DNA of 64,000 bases from Dirofilaria immitis (lineage: Eukaryota > Nematoda > Chromadorea > Rhabditida > Onchocercidae), in the NCBI GenBank assembly GCA_024305405.1, contig JAKNDB010000092.1, forward strand, positions 1,953,501 through 2,017,500, in the 5' to 3' direction. Shown here one piece after another: positions 25,973 to 37,365 of this stretch. Numbering within the stretch: position 1 is the first letter of the stretch; each line of letters starts with the position of its first letter. Made by a program: the position numbers and the translations under genes. A model generated the notes under the pieces. That model saw nothing but the letters and a program-made list of their open reading frames with translations, was not told the DNA's origin and did not search any database.

Positions 25973-26640
25973 CTTCAACGCAAGCATCACCGATTTGTAC
26001 GATGAGTGCGTCAAAAAATCAGAAAACGAAAACGTAGCAAGAATGAAGCAGCTGGTACTTACGATAATAATTAATAGTATTTCGACGAATGATTTATAAC
26101 ATTTCAAAGAGGGAAGTTTTCTTGAGAGGATTTCCATGCCATATTTAATGTATATTGATGATGAATAGCTCTTTTTTCAGCGGAAGAGTTTTTGTTAACT
26201 TACGTACCATCAGAAGGTTCACTATCTCAAGGTGCACATGGTAATTAATTTTAAAAATTTCTTTTTATTTGAGTTTCAAAAAATTAAATTTCTTTAAAAA
26301 ATTTCCAACTGAATTATTGAGCTGTTAAGTGACCTGTATGACCGTTTAAAAATGAATGCGATGGAAGATTTTACAGAACGAGTCAGTGATATAAATCAAA
26401 TTTGTTGAAAAATATCCAGACGCAAAATTGAATTGATACATTCAAATGGAAAAGAAAATAAGCGTAGGACATATGGCTCAAAATGATCTCAATCAAACTT
26501 AAGTCAAATTTGCAGAAAGTTGGTCCGATGCTTTCGAAGACATTCATAGCGATCGCATACGATATTTACCATTTCGACGGCTAACGCGGAATACCGGTGG
26601 GGAGAAGAAGCACACTATCACATCCGTCATGTGGGTGATT
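25973..26640 (+). pseudogene. unidentified coding-like exons or gene remnant
   Basis: Three short segments read as protein-like and are partly bounded by splice signals. A first (about 25988-26056) reads TDLYDECVKKSENENVARMK and ends at a GTACTT donor. A second (about 26181-26239) follows TTTTTTCAG, includes LLTYVPSEGSLSQGAHG and ends at GTAATT. A third (about 26322-26405) includes LSDLYDRLKMNAMEDFTERV. Further downstream, 26511-26640 holds an open stretch with WSDAFEDIHSDRIRYLPFRR. Stops and phase mismatches separate the pieces. I do not recognise the family; it could be a decayed gene or a real gene with sequencing gaps. Confidence 0.35.
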
Positions 26641-27943
26641 TGCCCATGTTTCGATTTGGATAGTTTGCTCCTATCTCTTACTTCTTTATACCTATGTCAT
26701 ATATTTGGCGGATGATATATTAAATCTGGTTATATTAAAAGTTGTTGAATTTTTTATATTTAAACATTGGTTGCTGCTCTGCAGCACCTATCACTTTCTT
26801 CCATTTCAGGAATCAGTCAGAAACTATATAAAATTGATCACTTTTATTAGATGACTGTTTATTTTACTGATATTCGGAAACTTTAATTTCTTTCGAATTA
26901 TTTACATTTCTCAAATACTAATTTGAATATAACTAACAAATTCGAAACTCCCAAAATGGATGAATTTTCTAAAAGGCTATAATAAAAAAGCGATGTAGAA
27001 ATTTCTTGAAATTTTCTGCGTTTTATTTTTAAAGATTAGTAAACATCAACAAACATTAATTTTACAAATCCCTATCTACAATAAAAATACATTTTAGTAA
27101 TCAACCGATTATGATTGTAATCCACCTCACTACATTCTCGGTTCTCTTTATAGGTATGTGGAAGAATTTCATATGCGAACAGTTAGAATTGGTTACAGTA
27201 TACTGCATAATAAAAAAATAATCGGCATATAATAATAAATAGTCTACTTCCTCATAGGCTTTCTCGATGAAAATGATTTAAGATCCTAACAAAAATTGAA
27301 ATCTCTGACAGCGTTGAAATATTGAAAAGCAATGAGTGTGGTGAATTTTAATTTGTTAACCACACAATTTTTTTTAGACAATTAATTTGCTATAACAAAA
27401 GCACTGAGACTGACAAGTAGACAATGGCTAATTGGCCAAATAGTAGTATCATAAATCATAAGTGGATTATGCTATCTGCTGTTACAGTTGTCTACATATT
27501 TTACTTTCAGTTTGTGCTGAAAATACAAAGCATAAAATATTAAAAGTCTTGCTATTTTGTGTTGTTGCCAGTCCATTCATAATATTATCTTTGTACTCTT
27601 AATTCTGATATTATTTTATCGAAAAACAAATTATTGATAACAGTAATGATAAATTACATGCATTCGATTTTAATAAAGGACGACTTCAAGAGAAAACAAG
27701 AACGTAGATAAATTAGAACCTAAAGCGAACATCAGCTAAAATTTCATAAAATATTTCGGCAAGTATAAACATTGATTTTCTATTTTCGACATAATAAAAT
27801 TGAGACACTTTTAGCTATTTTGAAATTGAAATTTCATGAGCAATCAATCATGCATATAATAGCAAAATTGTGTTTGGATGTCTAATCATTACTATCTATT
27901 TGTATGCACAGAATACAAAAACGGTGCCATTAATTCACTCCTT

Positions 27944-28087
27944 TTAAACTTCGATATGATTGATAGGAAGTTCCATTAAAGACAACTGTCCGTAGCCACT
28001 CCAATGGATCGCCACATATTGAATCCAATTTTCCCATTGTCTATTTTCACCTAAACTATCCGGTTTCAAATGTCGATAAATTAATGG
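27944..28087 (-). other. isolated open segment with protein-like composition
   Basis: Reading the minus strand from 28087 to a TAA at 27944-27946 gives 47 residues of mixed composition, including RHLKPDSLGENRQWENWIQY and HWSGYGQLSLMELP. Such tryptophan- and glycine-containing text is unlike the K/N/I/F-rich noise around it. No start codon or flanking exon was found and the family is not recognised. It could be a terminal exon or a remnant. Confidence 0.25.
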
Positions 28088-29610
28088 TCAAATTTTGAAA
28101 TTAATTTATTCATTTCTTCAACTCTATTCATTCAAAAGATATTTACTGCGGTCGGCAAATGAGTTCGAATTTAAATTATGTTCGTCTTACACTTAAAACT
28201 TTTTATTTGTGTGTTCGGCTAAGAAATTGAACTATGAGTTGTGTTCTGAAATCATTTTTATACAGTGTAGAAGTGTCGTAGCATAGTGCCATTAAAAGTA
28301 AAAGTAGTATTTGATATCGTATGGTACTTTTAAGAGCATATAGTAGTATAATCTTAAAATTTTTACTTTTGTCAAGGTAAAGAGATATTATCTTTACTTG
28401 GAACATATATTCTGTGGTATCCTTTTCAACTCTGATCACTTTGTTCAGAAAAAAATTATAATTGATTGGTACAAGTAATATAAAGTTTCTATCAGATTTT
28501 ATTCTGATAAATTTCAGTCACTTTTATTTCCTTCATCTGATGTAATATTCACTTGTCAGAACTGCGGTTTCATTTAAGAAAGTCTCAATGACTGTCAATA
28601 TAAAACATATTTAAACTACGGATAATAAAATTTTTGAAATAAAAATAAATAATTCAAGCATCCGAAAAAACTTTTGATTTTCGGTGAGTGTGAGATTCGT
28701 ACTGTCTGATCTTGGAATCGTTAATGTTGCGCATCACTGAAATCTTCATAAAACACTCTTTTGAGAAGCTTAAGAAATTCTTTATCGAATAGCGTTTCGG
28801 AATATTAAACATAAATTTAAATATATTTCCGATATTGTGCAAAACGAAATTTTAATCATGATGAATAAGTAACGGAAATTTTAATATTTAAAAATCAAAA
28901 ATTGTAATCATCGTTTATACTGAAATCATTTTCTTCATTAAAAAGTTGATGAATTTAAAAATTAATATTCCATGAAATTTTTATAATTTTATTAGAATAT
29001 TACTGTAAACACTTTCGAGTGCAACATAAACGCTTTTTGTTGCATTTTCAAAGCTATTCATGGAATATAGCATATAATTAATAATTACTAAAATCATCCC
29101 AGTTGAACTGCTGGACTAATTACCAATTACGTTTCTTTCAAAATGAAAGGACGAAACGAGTAGATATGACTTTTATTCCTCTATTTCATTTTTCTCAAAT
29201 TTGAATAATTCAACTAAAATCAAGTTTATATATTATGCAGGATAATAGTTGATTTGATTTGCTCGTCTTTTGCGCCACTATTTAGTTGCTAATTAATCAA
29301 ATTTTCTTAAAATTTTTAAAGATAACATTATTCTATAAGCAATTATTAAAATTTTCAATCATTTTGTAAATAAATATTTCAGGATATCAGTTTTAGTGAA
29401 AGTAGTTTTATAAGTTTTTTCCGAATTATAAAAATTCTTATTCTTTTTATTGTTGATATTCTGATTAATGATTAATTATAATTTTTAATTTTCTTTATTT
29501 TTGCTTTCAATTTTTTTTATTTTAAATTGCTTGCCAAGTTTTTGCCTGCATGCTGTTTTTAAAATCCTTTACAAAATCTAACGGATATCTTGTAGCATTA
29601 AATAGTGTAA

Positions 29611-29642
29611 AAAGTAAGGGTATAGGTAAAAGTAAGGGTATA
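29611..29642. repeat. 14-base direct repeat
   Basis: AAAGTAAGGGTATA occurs twice, 18 bases apart. Confidence 0.8.
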
Positions 29643-31980
29643 TGTGATGATAACTCATCTCAATTCTATTAACTTGGAGTATGCAAAATCTGATTGATAT
29701 ATGTTGTATACCTCGGAGAGAAATATGCTACACTGGTCAGCCGACGGATATACAGTTATAATAGTGCATTGGAAAGACCATTTCTCCACTAATGCAACAG
29801 TTTCAACAAATTATTGAAAGCCATTAAAATCTCAAAAAATTTGCCGACTTTAGATGAAAATTTTCACAACTGCTTGTGAATGTATTGCAAAAGAATTTCA
29901 TTCTCTTTCAAATTCGATGTTAAAATAATGGACAGATAGTGACTTCCAAACAAAAGGCTATCCATTTATTCCAAGAATTCAATCTCACGGTTATCCAGCA
30001 ATATATTTTTTTGCGAAAAGCGGTGGTATTGATGTACAGTTAATGATCATTATGTACATTATTTGATTAGCCCATATGTAATGTATTTTCATCTTTTAAA
30101 ACTATTTCCTGGCTCTATTATTCTTTTGACTATTTCTGGCTTCTTTTTAATTACTATTTCGCTTTATTTAGATCTAGGCATAAACCACTAAATAGTTTAG
30201 ACAAAAACTCGCTTTTAACTTGTATACTTAGAAGATGGGCAAATATAGTTTCGTATTACTGTTAATGTTAAGTGTGATAGAAATCCCTTCAATTAGACGT
30301 AACTTCAAAATTATGTTTATGATAATAACATTATAGTTCTACTCATGGTATTTTTCAATGCTGTTAGCAGATGCTAAAGTCAATATTCTGAAATTAATCA
30401 GATATTTTTAGCTAAGTTTTGATGTCACATTTCTGAATTCTAGACAAAGACACAAGAGTCAGTAAAGTATCTCTAGCTATATATACGTTCTATATAATAC
30501 CTGTATCATTATTTATTCTTCATGATCTTTTGAGACTTCGATAATCTGATTTATAGTTCCTTAGTTAATGCTTTTCATACATAAACAATAAGATCATTAT
30601 CACTATTATTATAATTCGAAATATATCTAAAAGAGCAGACTCGTTTTAATAACTTTAGTTTAGAGTAGTAAAACACAAAAGAACATAAAATTCCAAATTT
30701 AAAATTGAAAAAAGTGAGTAATATAGTATCAAAATAACACCTAACAATGCAAAATTTTCCATCTTTTAATTTTCGTATTATTTCGCCTCTGCATAACTCA
30801 TTATAGTTTTTACTATTACTGATTCATTTTATTTACCTCCTTTAGTTATTCATTTTTGATATTTCTTTCCTTCCAATATATTTTATTAAATATCTTTAAT
30901 AAATGAATAATCTGGGTATTATAAACCAAAACGCTTAAGCAATATAACAACAATCTTATTAACAACAATGACATAAGATAAATGGAATTGGATATTTGTT
31001 AATTATTTCCAGAAAAAATCCGTTTGTTTTGATTTGTTGGTCTGCTATATTAGATTAGATTATTTGTTCGATAGCGAAACGATTGTTTGTTGGTGGATGG
31101 ATGGCTGCAAAAATTATTTATTGCCCATTTTGGCATTTGGTGTCCTCTTTAAAATGTCCTTGCACGCCATCATTGTTCTTGTTTCAAAAATCATTTCTTC
31201 TCTTCTTCGTCCTTCCTCCTCTTTCTTTTTATAACCTATAAGTAACTTACAGTATTCACTTCTCATACGATGCAAGCCTGAATAACATCAACTGGAAGCA
31301 TCTTGATAATGAAATACTAATAAGAAAGGAGAGTGGAATCTTTGATCATATGCTAACCAGTGCTCTATTCAATAATGATCTTAAAATAATCAGCACAGAA
31401 GAATCAAAAACTAGCACGCCTCAGTTTCTTTACGCATTACTTCTTTCAAGCCTGTAATCATCAAATAATTTCAAAGAAGAATGACATAGTAACTTAAATT
31501 CGACTTTGTGATATTTCTGCAAGTAAGCAGCGAGGGGCTCAGTGATCGGTGGTAAAATAAAATATTAAATCTGAAAATTACACTAGCTCATCATTTAAAG
31601 AACATGATGTAGTTCGGCTATTAGCTTGTTAAAAATATATTGCATGAGATTTATATATTAAGCTTTGTATCAGTGAATATCACATGTAAATTCTTAATAA
31701 TGAGTAGCAGAATAAATATGAGTGAAATGAATAAACAATTGAGACATATTATTATATGTCATGTCTTATTATCTTATCAATATTACAAAGCCAGAATCGC
31801 TTAACGAATTCTGTCTGAGATGATAATTATTGTAATGTAAAACAGGTTGGTATTAGCTTTATCTGAATTCGGTCCTACTAGTCATTTTTTACATATCCTT
31901 ATTTTTTCTAGTATTATGATTAACTTTGCTTTTTAAAATCATATAAGTTACTACGTTAACCCTAATAAAAAAAACTGATG

Positions 31981-32091
31981 AAAAATTGTGCTGCCGTCTT
32001 CTTATTTCTAAAATTAAAAAATTAATTAATCACTAATAAAGCATTTAATGGTATTTATTATTAGAAAGAAGAAGACGGCAGCACAGTTTTT
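31981..32091. repeat. long near-perfect inverted repeat (hairpin)
   Basis: The left arm, 31981-32011, and the right arm, 32061-32091, are reverse complements over about 31 bases with two mismatches. The core TGCTGCCGTCTTCTT pairs with AAGAAGACGGCAGCA. A 49-base AT-rich loop separates the arms. The GC-containing core is conspicuous in the surrounding AT-rich sequence. It could be a foldback transposable element (MITE), a precursor of small RNAs, or an attenuating hairpin near the next transcript. Confidence 0.9.
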
Positions 32092-32243
32092 TGTTTAAAA
32101 GAAGTTTCTATAAGAAATTATTTTCCAATAATTTCTCGATTATTTTCGTCGGGAACTTGATAACGAAATTATTTCCGAATCGCATTTTCTTTCTCGATAG
32201 GAAAAATTCTAGACTTCGTCACTAATACCACTTTTAAATCTGA

Positions 32244-32491
32244 ATTATAAAATCAGCTGCACGTAATGCAGTATCTTCTGTACAAATAAGTGCTGATTTT
32301 CCTGTAATTCCAGTAAGAGCTATAGCTAACAAAGCAAGTGATGATTTTTAAAGCATCAAAGAGAAATCATTGGTAAATACCAAAAGGGACAGATTTCAAA
32401 AGAAGATGGACAGCTCGAGATAGAAAAATTCTGGTCTGGAGCTCTAAGAAGGGTAGTGATTGAGGGAGATGTTGAGATTTATATGAAATGA
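32244..32491 (+). pseudogene. C-terminal coding fragment, possibly nucleosidase-like
   Basis: An open frame from about 32244 reads AARNAVSSVQISADFPVIPV, RAIANKASDDF, then breaks at a T run near 32345. With one more T it continues as LKHQREIIGKYQKGQISKED, FWSGALRRVVIEGDVEIYMK to a TGA at 32489-32491, about 80 residues in all. The pattern of a hydrophobic strand followed by VRAI..KA loosely resembles the late part of the MTA/SAH nucleosidase (nucleoside phosphorylase) fold, VPFVVVRAISD in the bacterial enzyme. That identification is weak. No N-terminal part is seen. It may be the last exon of an unseen gene, a decayed gene, or a fragment acquired from a bacterium. Confidence 0.4.
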
Positions 32492-32690
32492 AATTAATAT
32501 GAAAAGTTTTCAAGAATTAAATGGAATTATAAATATTCGTAAAACCGTTTTTGTCACTGGGAATTATTCCACTAAGTCATAGATAAATTGTTAACACTTT
32601 TATTTCTTCCTTAGAAATTTCTTAGAAATTTCTTTTATTTCTTCCTTAGAAAAAAATCAGGAACTTTTTAATTATCAATTTCAAGATCAT

Positions 32691-35600
32691 ATGAATGAAA
32701 ACAATTCGGATAGTCTCGAACAGACAATTAATATCGCTAGTACTATGAACATCACCTCCTACGTCAACAAGGACGGATTCTCCACTGAAAATGCTGAACA
32801 TGATTCCATTCGTTGTGAAATTTGTTTTGAACCATTTGACATCAAAAAGCGATTACCAAAGTTGCTACCTTGTGAGCATAACTTTTGTGAGCAATGCATT
32901 TTTCCCTCTGTTGCCATCAACAGGTAATTTCTTTGCATCAATAAATACTCATATCGATTTATTTTTAAATTAAGGAACTGAAGTAAGTTTCTGAAGTATA
33001 GTTATTGTAATATCGATTCGAAGTATGAGATGTGAATTTTCAGTATTATTTATTGGATTCGATTAACTGTCCTACATGCCATACCGAATTCAACACTTCA
33101 ACAGCTCTTGCTGCTACTACTAACTATGGTTTGTGTCGTAAATAACCTGTTATAGTTAAAAATTATTATTTAATCATCTATCCGTAAATTTTATTCACAG
33201 TGAGTTGCTGAGCTATTTGGAAAAAAGTTCTGAAGTTCCACATCAGTGAACATAAATTATTTTAGACTCGTTATGCATTTATTACAATACACTATTACTT
33301 TTCTTCTGTTTCGTACCTTGTGCTTCCGATTATCAATTCATTTCCGCTAGCACGTCGGCCATCCTTTCAGTTATCCCTTCCAATTTTAACCTTGCAAGAA
33401 TTTCGATTTCAATAATTTTGAATTCATCATAGTTCAGAATTATTGGAGACTGTACAACTGCAACAAATGGAAAACACCAATGATGATAATGCAACTATTA
33501 TCCATGTTCCTGATAGTAATTGTATCACGAGAAACAGAGTAGTTAGACTTCACTCTTGGCATCGAAATTCAGGATTATTTTTGGTTCCAAAAGGTACCAA
33601 CCGATGCAATGCACTGATTGTTTTCGAAAAATGAGTAAAAAGAAATACCGAAAAGAAGCTCGATTCTGCGCAGGGTGTTTTAGCATCAAAAATGATGACG
33701 ATGATTGCCTGGTGAATTACTATTTATTTTAGAAAAACAATAATTATATTTCCTTCTGCTTGTTAATATTTGATTACTAGTAGTTATTTCATTCACTTAT
33801 TTCCAGCAATGCTGATTTCTCCTCCCATTACAAAACGCCTTTTTTCTAATTATCACTTCAGATATTTGCACTCGAAAACTGAGGATTCAATTCTAAAGCT
33901 GTGAACGCTTTTTGTTTTACATCCTTATCGTGAAATGTTGGGTATTTGCAGCGTATGATATGTTTGGAATGCTGCGTTAATCGGCACAATGGGCACAAAT
34001 TGGTAACCCTGAGTGAGCTGGAACATGAACATCAGAAACTAATTAAAGACTTGTATAACTTACAACAAAGCATTCAGGTGCACTTTCTCAAAATTCGTTT
34101 TAGAAAATTTTCAATGATAATCTAAAATTGGAACGAGATTGGAATATGATGGCTTGTTACATGACTACTAAATATGTATCTCAAATATTGTATGGTAATA
34201 ATGGGTACCTTTTGGATTTTAGAAAACAAACAAATGGTTGGAGGCCAGTTTAAAAATGCTCAGTGAAAATTGTAAGATGTCTGCCACTGATTGTATTGCA
34301 CTATATAAGATGAAGCAAGTATGCTTTAAGGGTTTGGAATTAGATTTTTTGTTGAATTTCTCATTTGCGTTGCACAACAATAATTCGATTCAATCGCGTT
34401 TGATTTGAATTTAAAAATGTCAAAAAGAAAAAAATTATTATTATTATATTTTCTCAACTGCCATAAGTAATCTCTAATAAGCATATTACTGTAATTACTT
34501 ATTTTGCTTAAATTTTAATTGCAACGATTCTTTGTCTCACATTTTAATTTTTCGCTTAATATATTTATCGAATTATTTACAGAATCTTTGGAATGAGTGT
34601 GAAGCTGACATGAGATTTGCGCTATCAGTTTTAGAAAACGGTGGTACAAATCCCTTACCGCTTACGGTTCTGCAGCGGATGAGACAGTATCAGTATTACA
34701 ACAGCGCCAAATTGCATAAATTATTACATTTTTAGAAGTTGATTTCGAAATATTTGTAACATAAAAAATTGCAGATTGAATTCAAAGTGATCTTGGTGTT
34801 AGGCAATTTATCTTGTATAAATTTGTATCTCTATTCATTTTCTAAATAATTTTATAACAACATGAAAAATGAAATCATTTTATCTGGAAAAATTTAAGAT
34901 CTGATGTAAATTTTTAGAAATGTAATCGATCAATCAACGAAGGCTATAATCGAAGCATTAAACCGGACGTCTCGAGTTAGTTTATTTCGAATAATAATGT
35001 TTATCATTTTAAAGCTAACAGACATATTCAATGCTTATTTATCCTTGAATACGTCCGGATAGCCAATGGTTAATTTATTCTTCAATCTGAAAAATTCAAT
35101 TTGATTCCATAATGTTGGCAACGCTTGTTTTAATTTTCAAAAAATAGCGTTAGCTTGTAGCAAATTAGCTGGAAGTGAAATTTCAGTTTCCGTTATATGT
35201 TCATTCATTTTTCTTTATGTTTAAATGATTACAATGTTTATTGCCTCAAACCGAACATTCGGTATATTTTGTCTTGAACACTTCTCTCTAAAATTTGGAA
35301 TGCCCTGTAGACTTTTATTTTACAAATAAATGTGAATAATTACCAAAGAAATATTGCGAGATTTCAAGAGCTATATAGATACAGCATTTATGCATAAAAT
35401 TATGGCATCGAAAAATAAGTCGGTAGAGGCATTTCTACCATGCGAAAAATCAAATCTCACGATTTGCAAAGTGAAAGAAGAACTGCTTAGTTTTAGTTTT
35501 GGTGTCTCATTCATCGCTGTTTTCATTATATCGCCAAAGACGCATCACTCTTTGTCATAGCGCTCATGACGACCGCTCAACAGCAGAAGCAATTGAAGCA

Positions 35601-37364
35601 GTATTAGCAGTTATGTTTGATCGGAGATTAATTTTTGAAGATGAAAACAAAATAGCAATAGTGGAAGAAGCAATGAGAGTACTCAGTAAAAAAGTTCAAC
35701 AAAAACGGTACGACGAGCAGCTCTGCTGTGTTGCGCGAAACAGTTGCGCGAATTCATCGACGAGTATTGTTTCCATTAGATTTATTTAGCTCACATCTTG
35801 ATGATTTTCGAACTATCGGTATCAAATACTGAATAATTTCATTGAATTACAATTATTAAGTATAAATGGCATTATGAAACCAAGAAAATTCAGAATCAAT
35901 CTTTGAAAAATTCTGTTGTTATTCTTAATTAATCTTATAGGAGTATCAATAGGCAGTCAATATTTCTCTATATTGATGCGTATTTTCATATATTTTACCG
36001 GCTAAATTTTCTGGTGGCTAGACTTCCATCGAACGAAAATAATCAGGACGTAATAGGCATAACACGGTGGGATATTTGGAAACTGATACAAGCGGTGTAT
36101 AGTGATCTGATGAGATGTGCAGCCAAGGTAAAAATATGCATCAGTTTCCTACCTTTAGTTAAATAAATGAATTTTATCAGTGCTGAAAAAGATATAAGAT
36201 TTCTGGAAACCTAATTCCGAAGAATTCACTAAAAAATTCTTTCTAGTTTTATTCAGCTATTACCAATCAAAATGAAGCATTCTTCGTATAACTTCATCGG
36301 AAATTTTGGATTGATCTTTCAGAAGCCCATTGCTCGAGTTAATGACTTAATATTTAGAATGAGTAACAAAAGAAGAAAGGAGAGATAAATTAGACGAAAG
36401 GAAAATAATTTTTAATAAATAATATTTTTAATTGTGATACATTTTAAGCTATGCTTACAATAATTGGAGATTCTAGAAAGCATAAGTTTAATGCTTATTT
36501 TCGAAATATTGGCAATGAAATGAGAAGTTTGCAGAATTGGCGAAGTGAAGAAAGTGAACGAGTGGACTTGGTGGACGATCTGGCTTTTCTTTGCTTCCTC
36601 TATTCAGATGTTAGTGATGAAGCAACCATTACCATCTGCATGATTGAAGCTTCTCGTGCTCGAGCTGCAGCAGCAGAAACTATCTCTGCCAGTGATATTT
36701 GTGAGAAATTAAATGGAAGTGAAGATGAAGGGCAAATCACAATGAATATTAGACTTAATGTAGGTCCCATCATTCATTAGTTATCTTCAGGATCATTGCT
36801 AAATGATTCGGTTTCGGAGATTTTGATTGCTCACAAGTCAAATATAGGAAAATCCAACTTAATTAACTTGATTATAAACCATCAAAAAAGTTACAAAAAG
36901 AAGCTGTATCTTTTACTAGGCAAATAAATTTTTACTCTATGTACAATGATAAGTTTAGACTTGTTTCATTTCGTAATAATTTCATATTATTTAAATTTTT
37001 GGTCTTTCAGATGACAAACTAGCATTTCAATACCAAATAACTAAATTGGAATTCTTGCTATTATTGATATTACTGTTATTTCAGTAATCTCTTCTCATTT
37101 ATAAATTAAGTCTTCGTCTATTTTATTATATTCCGCTCAGACTTTAAACATTCCAGTAACCAAACTCTTTTAAGAAACCGATTTTTTCCGCTTCAATTTC
37201 AGCTTATCGATGAACATCTACTGGAATGTCGTCAAGCACAAAAACTTCAACAATTACATGCAACCATTATTACAAAGTCTCGGAATTACATTCGTCAACA
37301 ATCGCTGAAACACATATGGAAGCTTCTTTTTGCCTGTTTCGATAAATCATCGAGGCATCAATAA
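32691..37364 (+). CDS. RING and B-box (TRIM-like) E3 ubiquitin ligase
   Basis: Exon 1 (32691-32923) has the first half of a C3HC4 RING: CEICFEPF, then PCEHNFCEQC; exon 2 (33044-33128) completes it with CPTCHTEF. Exon 3 (33438-33711) has paired cysteines (CTDCFRK, FCAGCF) and exon 4 (33952-34077) a B-box-like CLECCVNRHNGHKLV leading into a helical, probably coiled-coil stretch. Further exons: 34223-34318, 34583-~34736, 34918-34975, ~35370-35490, 35540-35818, 35941-36127, ~36449-36759, 37203-37364 (TAA). The C-terminal half is helical and unrecognised; no NHL, SPRY or kinase domain is visible. About 680 residues. RING-B-box-coiled-coil proteins transfer ubiquitin; substrate unknown. One-base homopolymer gaps at 32899, 33589, 35688, 35701 and 35983. 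The starts of exons 8 and 11 and the end of exon 6 are uncertain. An acceptor-like TTTCAAG lies 5 bases before the ATG. Confidence 0.8.
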
Positions 37365-37365
37365 A
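37360..37365 (+). terminator. AATAAA polyadenylation signal overlapping the stop codon
   Basis: AATAAA spans 37360-37365 and includes the TAA stop of the TRIM-like gene. A second AATAAA follows about 120 bases later, near 37485, and may be the one that is used. Confidence 0.5.

Larger units (their letters stand above)
18440..32243. other. ~14 kb AT-rich region without a confident gene
   Basis: No conserved multi-exon gene is visible on either strand. The stretch is AT-rich with many homopolymer runs. Items that stand out are listed separately: a duplicated patch near 19,918-20,057, a small minus-strand open frame at 20,173-20,346, a tRNA-like and coding-like patch at 25,860-26,640, a minus-strand open segment at 27,944-28,087, a short repeat at 29,611, and a long hairpin at 31,981-32,091. 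It may contain long introns, UTRs, non-coding RNA genes or gene remnants that I cannot resolve by eye. Confidence 0.5.
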
